Below, one piece after another: positions 1 through 8,135 of a stretch of 64,000 bases of DNA. Under the pieces are notes generated by a model. It did not search any database. It was not told the origin of the DNA and saw only the letters and a program-made list of their open reading frames with translations. A program made the translations under genes and the position numbers. The stretch's first letter is position 1; every line of letters begins with the position of its first letter. Source of the stretch: Comamonas thiooxydans (GTDB lineage: Bacteria; Pseudomonadota; Gammaproteobacteria; Burkholderiales; Burkholderiaceae_C); NCBI RefSeq assembly GCF_002157685.2, contig NZ_AP026738.1, forward strand, positions 1,984,001 through 2,048,000, given 5' to 3'.

Positions 1-24
1 TGCTGCGATGGCAGGAGGTCAATC

Positions 25-216
25 ATGAAATCTCTATCCGCTATCGCGTTGCTGGTGGCCGCTGGCGCGTTGAGCGCCTGTGATGACAAAGCACCAAAGC
101 CTGAACTGGAAACGCGGCCGCCGGCAATGGAGGGAATAGAGCAACCACAATCAGATCCTGGAGCCGCAGTGCCGAGGCCTGAGCCATCTCCTGCGAATCC
201 AAATCCACGGCCTTAA
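25..216 (+). CDS. small lipoprotein, 63 aa
   Basis: The protein starts with a short basic N-terminus and a hydrophobic stretch that ends in the lipobox LSAC (Cys at residue 19), so it should be a type II signal-peptide lipoprotein. The mature part is only about 45 residues, very rich in Pro, Glu and Asn, with no fold I recognise. The start is supported by GGAGG about 7 bases upstream of the ATG. Very short Pro-rich lipoproteins of this kind are common in Burkholderiales; function unknown. Confidence 0.7.
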   Translation: MKSLSAIALLVAAGALSACDDKAPKPELETRPPAMEGIEQPQSDPGAAVPRPEPSPANPNPRP

Positions 217-360
217 AGGTTGGAACCTGGACAGGACTGCTGGGAAGTCTGCTTATTTGGTTGTTTGTGCGGGCTCGCTTCGTTGTTGTTCTCGGCCACG
301 ATCAGCCAGGGGGTTGACGCTGTTGCCGGCCGTTCGCTCCCGGGCCGTTTTTGTGGAAGG

Positions 361-585
361 CTAGTCTGCAGCCGGGCGATCGATGATGTAGCTCGGCGGG
401 AAGTCCTGGGCGCTATAGCGCTCACGTTGCATGAGTATGCGCAGCACTATGTCTAAGGTTACCTCGCGCTCGCCCTTGGGCCGGATACGTTCAGCAGGTC
501 TGCGGCTATCCGCCTGTAGCTTCGCGTGGCACATCTCCCGAATGTCCGCGCGATAGTGGCGGGTCTTTGGGGGCGGTGCTGGCAT
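361..585 (-). pseudogene. possible small gene or gene relic, unknown family
   Basis: The minus strand is open for up to 104 codons and ends at a TAG at 361. The last 55 residues look protein-like (charged and then amphipathic, with VLRILMQ and YSAQDFPPSYIID), while the upstream part is low-complexity. No ATG has a good Shine-Dalgarno: the ATG at 585 has none, and the one at 534 has GGGAG directly abutting it. The KGEREVTL segment resembles KGECETTL, read on the minus strand near 24840, and VLRIL..YSA resembles the C-terminus of the small protein at 10931-11080. I cannot say whether it is expressed. The rest of 217-1001 shows no supported gene. Confidence 0.3.
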
Positions 586-1001
586 CGTGCGTGCCGATTG
601 CGTCGTGGTCGTGGTTGACCCCTGTGTCAATGGAGCGGCCGCTGGCATGCTCAATGCCTGTGCTGGCATCACAGGCGCCGGTCAACAGGTCAATCATCAG
701 CTTGGCAGACAGTGCCCGCTCGAATTGAGATGCAAGCATGGGCTCCAGAAAACAAGCCCGCTTGGTGGCTGGCTGTTCAGCTTGAAAAGTGAGAAATTGC
801 TGGTGCTGAAGATTCCAGTCCAGCGGTTTTGCTCATTGGGCTCATCGTGTTGGGTAGCACCCACTTGTTGTGGGCTGGTCAGAAGCGGTACCTTATAGAT
901 TGGGGCGACTGCGAGGGGTGATTGGTGTGTTCCGAGAGGATTGGAATGTCAACCAATTTGACAGGACTCTTCACACGACGGTCCCTAACTAGGAGGTCGC
1001 C

Positions 1002-1304
1002 ATGGAAACGATCGAACAGATGGCTGAAAGACACATCCGCGAGTCTGAAGCGGACTTGGTTCATATAGATGTGTTGATGAAGCGTGCACAGAAAATGAGT
1101 GCGAACGCTGCCGATCAAGTGGAAGCTGAGAGGCTTCTGGATCAAGCCATGAGGCAGCGCGCTAAGTTAGATCTGCATCTCGCGGCCCTAAAGAGCAAGC
1201 AAGAGTCCGATTACGAGAAGCTGGCCGAGGAGGGCAAGCGCTTTAAGGAGGTGCTTGAGAAAATACGGTCGAATATTGAAGTGATGCAGGCTTCCTGGCT
1301 TTGA
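1002..1304 (+). CDS. small coiled-coil hypothetical protein, 100 aa
   Basis: The protein is strongly charged and helical throughout, with heptad-like spacing of Leu, Ile and Met from about residue 5 to 95 and many Glu, Lys and Gln, so it is probably a soluble coiled-coil or helical hairpin. There is no signal peptide or membrane segment. The start is well supported by AGGAGG 5 bases before the ATG. No family recognised. It stands alone, with the convergent diguanylate cyclase gene 220 bp downstream. Confidence 0.65.
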   Translation: METIEQMAERHIRESEADLVHIDVLMKRAQKMSANAADQVEAERLLDQAMRQRAKLDLHLAALKSKQESDYEKLAEEGKRFKEVLEKIRSNIEVMQASWL

Positions 1305-1526
1305 CCACCAAGCGGTTGCGAAGATGGTCGACGCTCCGAGCGTTCCTGTGTGGATCAGAAGTCGGCAAAGAAAGTCTGTTGCGGGGTGCATCCTCCTGCG
1401 CCTGTAGATCACCCTGCCAGTCGATGGCAATGCATTGAATGATCATGTTCTTGAGCATTGCGCTCCAGAACGCCAAAAGCCCGATCAGTGGCAGGCTGGG
1501 AAAGCTCACGCTACAGGGTTTTCATG

Positions 1527-2720
1527 CTACGGGTCGAGGCTGGGATCAGTGCTCTCGATAGAGATATCTGGATAACTCATTCCCGATACATGCACTTGAT
1601 CACGTCCAGCATTTTTTGCCTGATAAAGAAGCTGATCGGCTTCTCTCAAGGCATGGTCCAGCTGGGATGGATCGGTGATCGATGAAATCCCAAAGCTCAT
1701 GGTCAATTTTGTGCCAGAGAGAAGAGTGTCTTTATTCGACCGGAGGTCTCGTCGGATGCGTTGAGCAATTTCTTCTGCATCTCGCAGTGTGATGTCAGTC
1801 AACAGAATCACAAACTCTTCACCGCCGAATCGTGCGACGAGGTCGCGCTCTCGCACATGGTTTTGCAGAGTCGCGGAGACAAGCTGCAGCACCTTATCGC
1901 CACATTCGTGGCCCCAGGTATCGTTGATTCGTTTGAAGTGGTCTATATCACAGGCCAGCACCGCCATGGGATAGAGCCTCATGTCGGTTAAAAGCTTCAG
2001 GGCATATTCATGGAAGGATCTGCGATTCAATATCTGGGTCAAAGTATCAAGGTCACGTTCTTTTTGCAGTTTGCCAACAGTTTCCTTTGCGGCAATGGCG
2101 GTCATGACCAAGGTAAAGAGTATCGCGAAGTTCAATATGCTCACCAGTGTCAAGAGCCAATACGGCGATCTTGGAAATGACCGCGGATCTGGGTATCCCA
2201 TCAGCGAAATAATCATGGGTCGAGTAAGGGTGTAGGCTGTGAAAATGATGCTCAGCCAGAGCAGTGACTTGTCGAGCCAGTCAAATGAGTTCTTCCTTGA
2301 ATAGACCTGGAGGATAGGTAGCAGTAAAACAAGGCCTGAACCTACACTGAAGGAGCTCACTCGAGCCCAGACGTTGGGGCTGATCCGGCTAAAGTAATAC
2401 AGTGCAGCTAACGTGACACTGGCAATCAGTAGCGCTACAAGTGGCTGGGCCGATACACGCCACCTCTCGGCCCAACTTTTCGCAAGGCACCAAGCGCTCA
2501 GCAGGTAGAAACTGCCAATCAAGAGTGCGTAGCGAGTAAGCTCCTCCAGGGGGATCAAGGTTTGAGCTGCCAGAGGCAGTGCGGTGAGTGAATAGGCGCA
2601 AGATTGCCAAAGCAGAAAGCGCTGAGATCGTTGGGCGAACCAGGCAGCGACCAATATGACTGCCAGAACAAAGATCGCCAGAGGTGGCGTCAGAACCAAG
2701 AGGTCGTTATTCGCGAACAT
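1527..2720 (-). CDS. membrane-bound diguanylate cyclase (GGDEF), 397 aa
   Basis: It should synthesise cyclic di-GMP from two GTP. The N-terminal ~200 residues hold several hydrophobic helices (a membrane sensor region). The C-terminal ~170 residues form a GGDEF domain with the intact active-site motif GGEEF and, five residues before it, the inhibitory-site RxxD as RERD, so an active, product-inhibited enzyme is expected. I chose the ATG at 2720 because GAGGAGG lies 10 bases upstream; an ATG 24 codons earlier would only add a non-hydrophobic tail. The gene is monocistronic. A paralogue with the same layout and length is at 39504-40700. Confidence 0.9.
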   Translation of the reverse strand: MFANNDLLVLTPPLAIFVLAVILVAAWFAQRSQRFLLWQSCAYSLTALPLAAQTLIPLEELTRYALLIGSFYLLSAWCLAKSWAERWRVSAQPLVALLIASVTLAALYYFSRISPNVWARVSSFSVGSGLVLLLPILQVYSRKNSFDWLDKSLLWLSIIFTAYTLTRPMIISLMGYPDPRSFPRSPYWLLTLVSILNFAILFTLVMTAIAAKETVGKLQKERDLDTLTQILNRRSFHEYALKLLTDMRLYPMAVLACDIDHFKRINDTWGHECGDKVLQLVSATLQNHVRERDLVARFGGEEFVILLTDITLRDAEEIAQRIRRDLRSNKDTLLSGTKLTMSFGISSITDPSQLDHALREADQLLYQAKNAGRDQVHVSGMSYPDISIESTDPSLDP

Positions 2721-3309
2721 ATGACCAGAGCCTCCTCGATCGAAGAGCGGTAACGCCTGTTCCTTGAGCGCAAAGCGACGATCTGCTTTCACCGTACATG
2801 TGTTTCGCTATTGGCGTCACAATTTATTACAGCGCGCGTCCTCCCACATCTATGTCAGCCTGCTTCTTGTTTGGAGTGGTAAATCAGTCAAAAATTGTCA
2901 ATGCCAAGACTTTTTTTCATGAATGAAAATCGTTCCAGGTTATTGATTTGCATTCATCGCTGGCATGTAACTTCCGTGCGATCTTTGAAGCTTATGCAGT
3001 GACCGTTTTAATCTCCTGAATCTGAATAGTGAGCCTGCCTGCCAGCTCCCTGCATTGCTGGGCGGCCTCTTGAAGGATGTATGGCTTGCTGCGCACCGCA
3101 GTGCGAAGCCATGGGGCTTCGTGAAGGGCTCCGGTGGCTTGCCGCCTGCTCTCTGTGCCATCTGGCAAAGCCGCTCATGGGCCTGCCTTGCCTCATCCAG
3201 CTTCCCGGGCCGGATGCTGGAGCCCTTCCAGTCTTTGTGAACAGACACAGGTTCCGCCTTGGTTGCCAGGCGACGCGGGCGCTAGAGCTCAGCTCCTTGG
3301 GCGCGCATG

Positions 3310-3444
3310 TCAGCCACTGGCGAAGACCATGGGCAGCAGATCCAGCGTAGGCTCGCCCGTGAGATCGTAGAGCTCTTTCTTGCCAGGCTTGCGGCGGTTG
3401 GTCTTCTCGTCAGGTGACAGGACCGGCCAGCCGAGCACCTTGCT
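3310..3444 (-). pseudogene. orphan C-terminal protein fragment
   Basis: A minus-strand frame of 44 codons between two stops reads like the end of a real protein (SPDEKTNRRKPGKKE, then YDLTGEPTLDLLP), but it has no start codon and is preceded by a TGA. Further open but unconvincing minus-strand sequence continues down to 2940. Together with the exonuclease remnant at 3709-4113 it suggests decayed prophage or other mobile DNA between 2940 and 4140. The parent family is not recognised. Confidence 0.3.
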
Positions 3445-3460
3445 TCACTGGGGATTCTGG

Positions 3461-3645
3461 TCATTGCTTCACTTTCAGGCATTGAGCGGTCTTTTCATCC
3501 AGCCGCTTGATGTGCATGCCGGGGCACGCGAATTCATCGCTCAGCGTCTTGATGGGGAAGTTTGGCTCATCTGCTTGTGCGGGAGTGCTGGTCAGCCCAT
3601 GCAGATGGTGGCGATCAGGATCAGTCCTGCAACGAGATTTTTCAT
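3461..3645 (-). pseudogene. frameshifted small secreted protein
   Basis: The ATG at 3645 starts a good signal peptide (MKNLVAGLILIATICMG) that hits a TGA. One base later the other frame continues as LTSTPAQADEPNFP and runs to a stop at 3461. Joined, the two give a roughly 60-residue exported protein with a plausible AQA cleavage site and a mature part containing two Cys (ACPGMHIKRLDEK..QCLK). A single-base indel near 3596 explains both halves. There is no strong ribosome binding site. It could be a sequencing error rather than a true lesion. Confidence 0.45.
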
Positions 3646-3664
3646 GATTTCGCTGCGTAGCACT

Positions 3665-3694
3665 TGTCTGTAAAGCGCAAGCAGCTATCTCAAT
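3665..3694 (+). repeat. dispersed AT-rich repeat, partial copy
   Basis: The core GTAAAGCGCAAGCAGCTATC is identical to that of the copy at 30262-30314. This copy lies just upstream of the frameshifted secreted-protein gene. Confidence 0.5.
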
Positions 3695-3708
3695 CGAGTC
3701 GATCGCAC

Positions 3709-4113
3709 TCACATCGGCCAGGCATCTGGCGTCTTGGCGATCACCACGGGCACGCCAATCAGGCAGAAGAAGCCAAAGAGGGGGCGCATCCACTGAAGCG
3801 CGATCAGTAGCTTTGTTCCAGGGACGGTGCTATCAGAAACGCGAGGGCTAGGGTGCGGGTATGCGGCCATTGCACAGATCCCCTTGGCAATCAGGCTTTG
3901 GAGCAGGGTGAGTGACTTTGCCAGTTGCCTGGCCTCGTGGCGTGCGTCATGCAGGGCGTAGTTCTTTACGTCCACAAAGTCGCCCATATCTTTTGCTGCG
4001 GGGTGAAGGTTGAGGATGGTTCGCATGTCGCGGTCAAAGAACCATTCCCAGGGTAGCTGCGGGGCGAACGTGCCGTAGAGACTGCGCACGATCACGTTGT
4101 CGAAGCCAGCTCT
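3709..4113 (-). pseudogene. 3'-5' exoribonuclease-like remnant, N-terminus lost
   Basis: The frame begins directly after a TGA at 4114 and reads RAGFDNVIVRSLYG, LPWEWFFDRDMRT and YALHDARHEARQLAKSL. These match the middle and C-terminal motifs of phage-associated DEDD exoribonucleases (FDN.., Pw....RD.RT, and the final H-x-L-x-DA-x-xQA-type motif). The first DxE motif, which such enzymes need, is missing, and the upstream sequence does not supply it in another frame. The C-terminal ~45 residues contain one hydrophobic segment. I read it as a dead prophage gene. Confidence 0.45.
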
Positions 4114-4390
4114 TCACATCGGGTGCTCAGGGTATCGTCTTTGAGAGGCCGACGACGAGGCCAAGGAGGACGCCGGACGGTATTGGACTAGAGCGTTCTG
4201 CGAACAGTTTCGGTGCCTGGATCGGGCGTCAAACAGCGCATGCAGCAGCAGTTGCATGCGTGTGCGTCATCCTCGAGTGTGGTTGGGCAGGAAAGTTGGA
4301 GACTACTGCAAGTTGCGGATATTTATGAAGATATAAACCTTTGCGCAGAGTGGCTAGGCGGTTCGAGACATTCAGTACCCGCCGCTACAG

Positions 4391-4427
4391 CGCAAGAAGG
4401 CTTAGAGAGCTCTAGGCCTTCTTTGCG
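4391..4427. repeat. long imperfect palindrome
   Basis: A near-perfect inverted repeat (arms beginning cgcaagaaggc and ending gccttctttgcg, centred on GAGCTC) lies in an otherwise empty 580-bp stretch, 4114-4696. It could be a terminator for an unrecognised transcript, since a short T-rich run follows on the plus strand. I see no gene it would serve. Confidence 0.4.
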
Positions 4428-4696
4428 TTTTGGCGTTTATTGCTACTGGAGGTGACGGTTGTTCGAGGTATTTCTATGCAAGATGCCCTGGCTAGACAGC
4501 GGCAATGGAAAAGCTGGCAGTTAGAATGGACAGGATTAGCCTAACCCTGTTGGTGGAGGTTGGATGGCAGTTCTGTAGAGCATCAGTGCCCTGTAGAGGC
4601 CCGGTCGGTGGCGCAAGCGGGTCGCACGGCTTTCACCATTGTTAATGAGGCGAACGCAAGTTCGCCTTTATTTTTGCTGCCGCAGAAAGATTGACC

Positions 4697-6595
4697 ATGT
4701 TCGAATCCATCCGCAAGCATTCCAAGTTCGTGATGATCTTGTTGTTCTTGCTGATCATTCCCTCTTTCATTTTTGTCGGAGTCAACCAGAACTACTTCAC
4801 CGAGTCCAGCCAGACTGTGGCCCGCGTGGATGGGCATGACATTACCCAGCAGGACTGGGACAACGCTCACAGGACTGAAAGCGACCGCCTGCGTGCGCAG
4901 AATCCGACCATGGATGCCAAGCTGCTTGACTCGCCAGAGGCGCGCTATGCCACGCTGGAGAAGCTGGTGCGTGATCGCGTGCTGGCAGCTGCTGCCGCCA
5001 AGATGCACCTGACAACGCCCGATGCACAGTTGGTGCGTACCTTGCGTGAAATCCCCGCGATTGCGTCTTTGCAAAAGCCCGATGGCTCGCTGGATGCGGA
5101 AGCCTACAAGGCTCTGGTCGGTTCGCAGGGCATGACTCCTGAAGGGTTTGAAGCCAATCTGCGTCGTGAACTGGCACTCAATCAGGTACTGGGTTCCGTC
5201 TCTTCTACCAGCTTCACGACTGCTGCGCAGTTGCAGCAGGCCATGGACGCTCTGTATCAGCGCCGAGAAATTCAAGTTGCCCGGTTTGATGCCAGTGCCT
5301 TTGCAGGCAAGGTCCAACCCACGGAGGCCGAGCTCAAGGCTTTCTATGAAGCACACACCAACCAGTTCAAACAGCCCGAGGCCGCAACGGTGGAATATGT
5401 CCAATTGGACCTGGCCGCTGTACAGCAAGGCATTGTTCTGAGCGAAGACGACCTGCGCACCTATTACAAGGAAAATGCTGCCCGTCTTGCTGGTCCCGAA
5501 GAGCGTCGTGCCAGCCATATCCTGATCAATGCGGCCAAGGATCTTCCGGCCGCAGAGCGTGAAAAAGCCAAGGCCAAAGCTGAGCAATTGCTGGCTCAAG
5601 TACGCAAAGATCCCAAGAGCTTTGCCCAGGTAGCCAAGGCCAACTCGCAGGATCCCGGCTCTGCGGCCAATGGTGGTGATCTGGGTTACTTTGGCCGCGA
5701 TGCCATGGTCAAGCCATTTGAAGAAGCCGTTTTCAAGATGAAGCAGGGCGACATCAGCGATGTGGTCGAGTCCGACTTTGGCTTTCACATCATCGAGCTG
5801 ACCGGCATCAAGCAGCCCAAGGTGCCCTCGTTCGAGGAAATGCGCCCCAAGCTGGAAGCAGACCTCAAGCAGCAACAGGCTCAGCGCAAGTTTGCAGAGG
5901 CGGCCGAAGCTTTCTCCAATGCCGTTTACGAGCAGTCCGAAAGCCTCAAGCCTGTGGCCGAGAAGTTCAAGCTGAGCATTCACAAGGCCGAGAACGTGAC
6001 ACGTGAGCCTGCCCCTGGTGCGCAAGGTCCTCTGGCCAACAAGCGTTTCCTTGAGGCACTGTTCTCCGCAGACTCTCTGGAAAACAAGCGCAATACCGAC
6101 GCAGTGGAGCTGGCTCCCAGCAATCTGGTGGCTGGTCGTGTGCTGAGCTATGCTCCTGCGCACACCCAGTCTATGGATGAAGTGGGTGAGAAGCTCAAGC
6201 AGCTATATGTGGCGCACCAGTCCGCAGAGTTGGCCAAGCAGGAAGGCAAGGCCAAGATGGCCGAATGGAAGGCCAAGCCTGAAGCAGCTCAGCTGCCTGC
6301 GGCTGTCGAGGTGGGTCGCGATCAAGCCAGGGATCTGCCGCGTGAAGTGCTGGATGCGGCATTGCGCGCCCCCACGAATGCCCTGCCTGCATGGGAGGGT
6401 GTCGACCTTGGCAATGCAGGTTACGCGGTGATCAAGGTCAACCGCATTGCCCCGCGGCCTGCGCAAGATGCCCAGGTGCTGGAGCAGCAAAAGGCGCAGT
6501 TCACGCAGTGGTCTTCCATGGCTGAAGTCATGGCCTACTATGAGCAGTTGAAGAAGACCTTCAAGGTCCAGATCAAGGTGCCGCGTCCTCAGTAA
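4697..6595 (+). CDS. ppiD: PpiD, periplasmic SurA-N / parvulin chaperone, 632 aa
   Basis: It is an inner-membrane-anchored periplasmic folding factor that meets proteins leaving the Sec translocon. One N-terminal transmembrane helix (about residues 11-30) is followed by a SurA-N-like chaperone region, then one parvulin domain at about 270-371 (RRASHILI, GGDLGYFGR, VVESDFGFHIIEL), then a C-terminal helical region. The length fits proteobacterial PpiD. The ATG at 4697 is preferred over the TTG two codons earlier. A 526-codon frame on the opposite strand is a codon-bias shadow. tRNA-His follows 64 bp downstream. Confidence 0.95.
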   Translation: MFESIRKHSKFVMILLFLLIIPSFIFVGVNQNYFTESSQTVARVDGHDITQQDWDNAHRTESDRLRAQNPTMDAKLLDSPEARYATLEKLVRDRVLAAAAAKMHLTTPDAQLVRTLREIPAIASLQKPDGSLDAEAYKALVGSQGMTPEGFEANLRRELALNQVLGSVSSTSFTTAAQLQQAMDALYQRREIQVARFDASAFAGKVQPTEAELKAFYEAHTNQFKQPEAATVEYVQLDLAAVQQGIVLSEDDLRTYYKENAARLAGPEERRASHILINAAKDLPAAEREKAKAKAEQLLAQVRKDPKSFAQVAKANSQDPGSAANGGDLGYFGRDAMVKPFEEAVFKMKQGDISDVVESDFGFHIIELTGIKQPKVPSFEEMRPKLEADLKQQQAQRKFAEAAEAFSNAVYEQSESLKPVAEKFKLSIHKAENVTREPAPGAQGPLANKRFLEALFSADSLENKRNTDAVELAPSNLVAGRVLSYAPAHTQSMDEVGEKLKQLYVAHQSAELAKQEGKAKMAEWKAKPEAAQLPAAVEVGRDQARDLPREVLDAALRAPTNALPAWEGVDLGNAGYAVIKVNRIAPRPAQDAQVLEQQKAQFTQWSSMAEVMAYYEQLKKTFKVQIKVPRPQ

Positions 6596-6641
6596 GGCAT
6601 TTAAATCAGGCGCGAGTTTATTTGCGGTCTGATTTATGCAT

Positions 6642-6647
6642 TACAAT
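6642..6647 (+). promoter_or_regulatory. probable -10 box of first tRNA-His
   Basis: TACAAT precedes the tRNA by 13 bases. The second tRNA-His has TAGAAT (6858-6863) at the same distance, followed by the same CTTCTACG leader, so each gene seems to have its own promoter. The -35 boxes are not clear. Confidence 0.45.
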
Positions 6648-6660
6648 AGATGCTTCTACG

Positions 6661-6736
6661 GTGGCTGTAGCTCAGTTGGTAGAGTCCAGGATTGTGATTC
6701 CTGTTGTCGTGGGTTCGAGTCCCATCAGCCACCCCA
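6661..6736 (+). tRNA. tRNA-His (GTG), copy 1
   Basis: A full cloverleaf is present: acceptor GTGGCTG / CAGCCAC, D-arm GTAGCTCAGTTGG, anticodon loop with GTG, T-arm GGGTTCGAGTCCC and an encoded CCA. The G at 6660 can serve as the G-1 that pairs with the discriminator C, which is diagnostic for tRNA-His. Confidence 0.97.
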
Positions 6737-6744
6737 GAATTTTG

Positions 6745-6772
6745 AAAACGCTCTGCAGCGCAGAGCGTTTTT
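6745..6772 (+). terminator. Rho-independent terminator of tRNA-His copy 1
   Basis: The hairpin AACGCTCTGC / GCAGAGCGTT is followed by a T run. Confidence 0.85.
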
Positions 6773-6876
6773 ACTTGATGAGAGGTATTTGCCTTGAATC
6801 ATTGCTAGTTCAGTGTTTATTGCTCTCAATTTTGATTTGAAAGCTCAAATTCTGAAGTAGAATAGAGACTTCTACG

Positions 6877-6952
6877 GTGGCTGTAGCTCAGTTGGTAGAG
6901 TCCAGGATTGTGATTCCTGTTGTCGTGGGTTCGAGTCCCATCAGCCACCCCA
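6877..6952 (+). tRNA. tRNA-His (GTG), copy 2
   Basis: It is identical over all 76 bases to the copy at 6661 and shares the eight bases before it, including G-1. It is a tandem duplication with an independent leader and terminator. Confidence 0.97.
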
Positions 6953-6958
6953 GTTTAT

Positions 6959-6998
6959 AAAATGCCTCACAGGTTTTCTTGTGAGGCATTTTTGTTTT
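6959..6998 (+). terminator. Rho-independent terminator of tRNA-His copy 2
   Basis: The hairpin ATGCCTCAC / GTGAGGCAT with loop aggttttctt is followed by TTTTTGTTTT. From here to about 7448 I see no supported gene. Confidence 0.8.
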
Positions 6999-7448
6999 GC
7001 AGCCCGGCTGAGCAGGGTGCACAGGCGGCTTTGAAGCTTTACTCTCTCGCCAAACAGGCTGCCCGGTGCTTGAAGGCCTCGTGACAGTGGTCGGGCTTTT
7101 GCAGTGCGCTATCTGCATGCCGTTAGCGTGGCGCACCTTCAAGTGCTGCCAGAGCAGAGCTGCGGCTTCCTTGTCAGCTGCACACTACGGCAAGCGCAGC
7201 GCCATGTCAGCCATCCTTTCCTGCGGCCCAGATGGTCGCTCTCTCGTCATCCGTTATCCGTTGTGGCTTTGTGAATGTGTGGCAGTACCTCGGCGAATGC
7301 AATCGGTGGACATGGAGGCTTGATTGCAAAGGCGTTTGGCTCATCTGCTTCAACAACTGCAAATGGGGGCAACGTGCTCTGCCAGCGCCTTGCTGATCTG
7401 TCCGAGGGGTTCGGCGGCGCAAGGCTTGGCGTTGCGCAGGCGGCACAA

Positions 7449-7586
7449 CTATTCAGGAGGCAAGGCCTCATGGATTGATTGGCTCTCGAGCGAGCCGAAG
7501 CGCATTTCTGTCAGCTGTATGTCGGCGGCGCTTGAGAATTTCAGGACTTCATCGATCTGGCCAGAGGTGAGAATTTTGCATTGCAT
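7449..7586 (-). CDS. small hypothetical protein, 45 aa
   Basis: The ATG at 7586 has GGAGAG 9 bases upstream and gives a 45-residue soluble protein (MQCKILTSGQIDEVLKFSS...) with protein-like composition and no signal peptide. The track's longer frame (110 codons) begins further upstream in sequence that looks non-coding. No family recognised. It lies downstream of the DUF1641 gene on the same strand (74 bp gap) and might be the last gene of that operon. Confidence 0.4.
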   Translation of the reverse strand: MQCKILTSGQIDEVLKFSSAADIQLTEMRFGSLESQSIHEALPPE

Positions 7587-7659
7587 GGGATTGGCTCTCC
7601 AGAAAAGAAAGACCGGCTGCGGCGTAAGGGGCTGGACCAGAACTGCTAAGGACTTGCCT

Positions 7660-8103
7660 TCAGTCCGCTGTGTAGTCGATAGGGTCATAGGCATGTTGCC
7701 GGCCCAATGCTCCAGCCATGGATAGCAGGAACGCCAACCCACGGCGTACATCTGGCTCACCTGCCATGCGAAGAAGGCCAATTAAAGTAGGCGTTGTCTC
7801 GAGTTGCTCCATGCGGGCTGCGGCCATACGGGCCGCGTTGCCGGCTGACCACGCTGCAGATACGCTTTCTTCGAAAGCTCTGGCCAGCTTTTCGACCATG
7901 TACGCATCGCTCATATCGACCGCATCGGCAGCCACGGAAAGCATGTCTACGACACGGTTCAGGCGGCGCCCTGCCAATAGAGGCTCGAGTTTGGTCATGA
8001 GTTCGGCCAAACCCTGAAGAGCGGCATCGTCGTTCAGCAGGCCTGCATTGAGTTTCATGGCAGATGCGTGCTCGGCCATTGGAATATCGGTAGTGCTATT
8101 CAT
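7660..8103 (-). CDS. DUF1641 family protein, 147 aa
   Basis: The C-terminal half carries the DUF1641 signature (TLIGLLRMAGEPDVRRGLAF, then LGR). The N-terminus is helical. Proteins of this family are usually encoded beside flavin quinone oxidoreductases or formate dehydrogenases and are assumed to help or anchor them; the biochemical role is unknown. AAGGAG stands 7 bases before the ATG. It lies 32 bp downstream of the SQR-like gene, so the two are probably co-transcribed and the products may work together at the membrane. Confidence 0.8.
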   Translation of the reverse strand: MNSTTDIPMAEHASAMKLNAGLLNDDAALQGLAELMTKLEPLLAGRRLNRVVDMLSVAADAVDMSDAYMVEKLARAFEESVSAAWSAGNAARMAAARMEQLETTPTLIGLLRMAGEPDVRRGLAFLLSMAGALGRQHAYDPIDYTAD

Positions 8104-8135
8104 CTCGAATCTCCTTGCGTGTATCCATAGCTGGC

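Noticed and set aside
4583..6163. 526-codon open frame opposite ppiD
   Set aside because: It lies entirely antisense to a well-conserved gene; His/Leu/Gly-rich composition is the usual shadow of GC-rich codon bias.
6888..7142. 84-residue minus-strand frame ending in GWLMGLEPTTTGITILDSTN
   Set aside because: This is a translation of the tRNA-His antisense strand, a common false gene.
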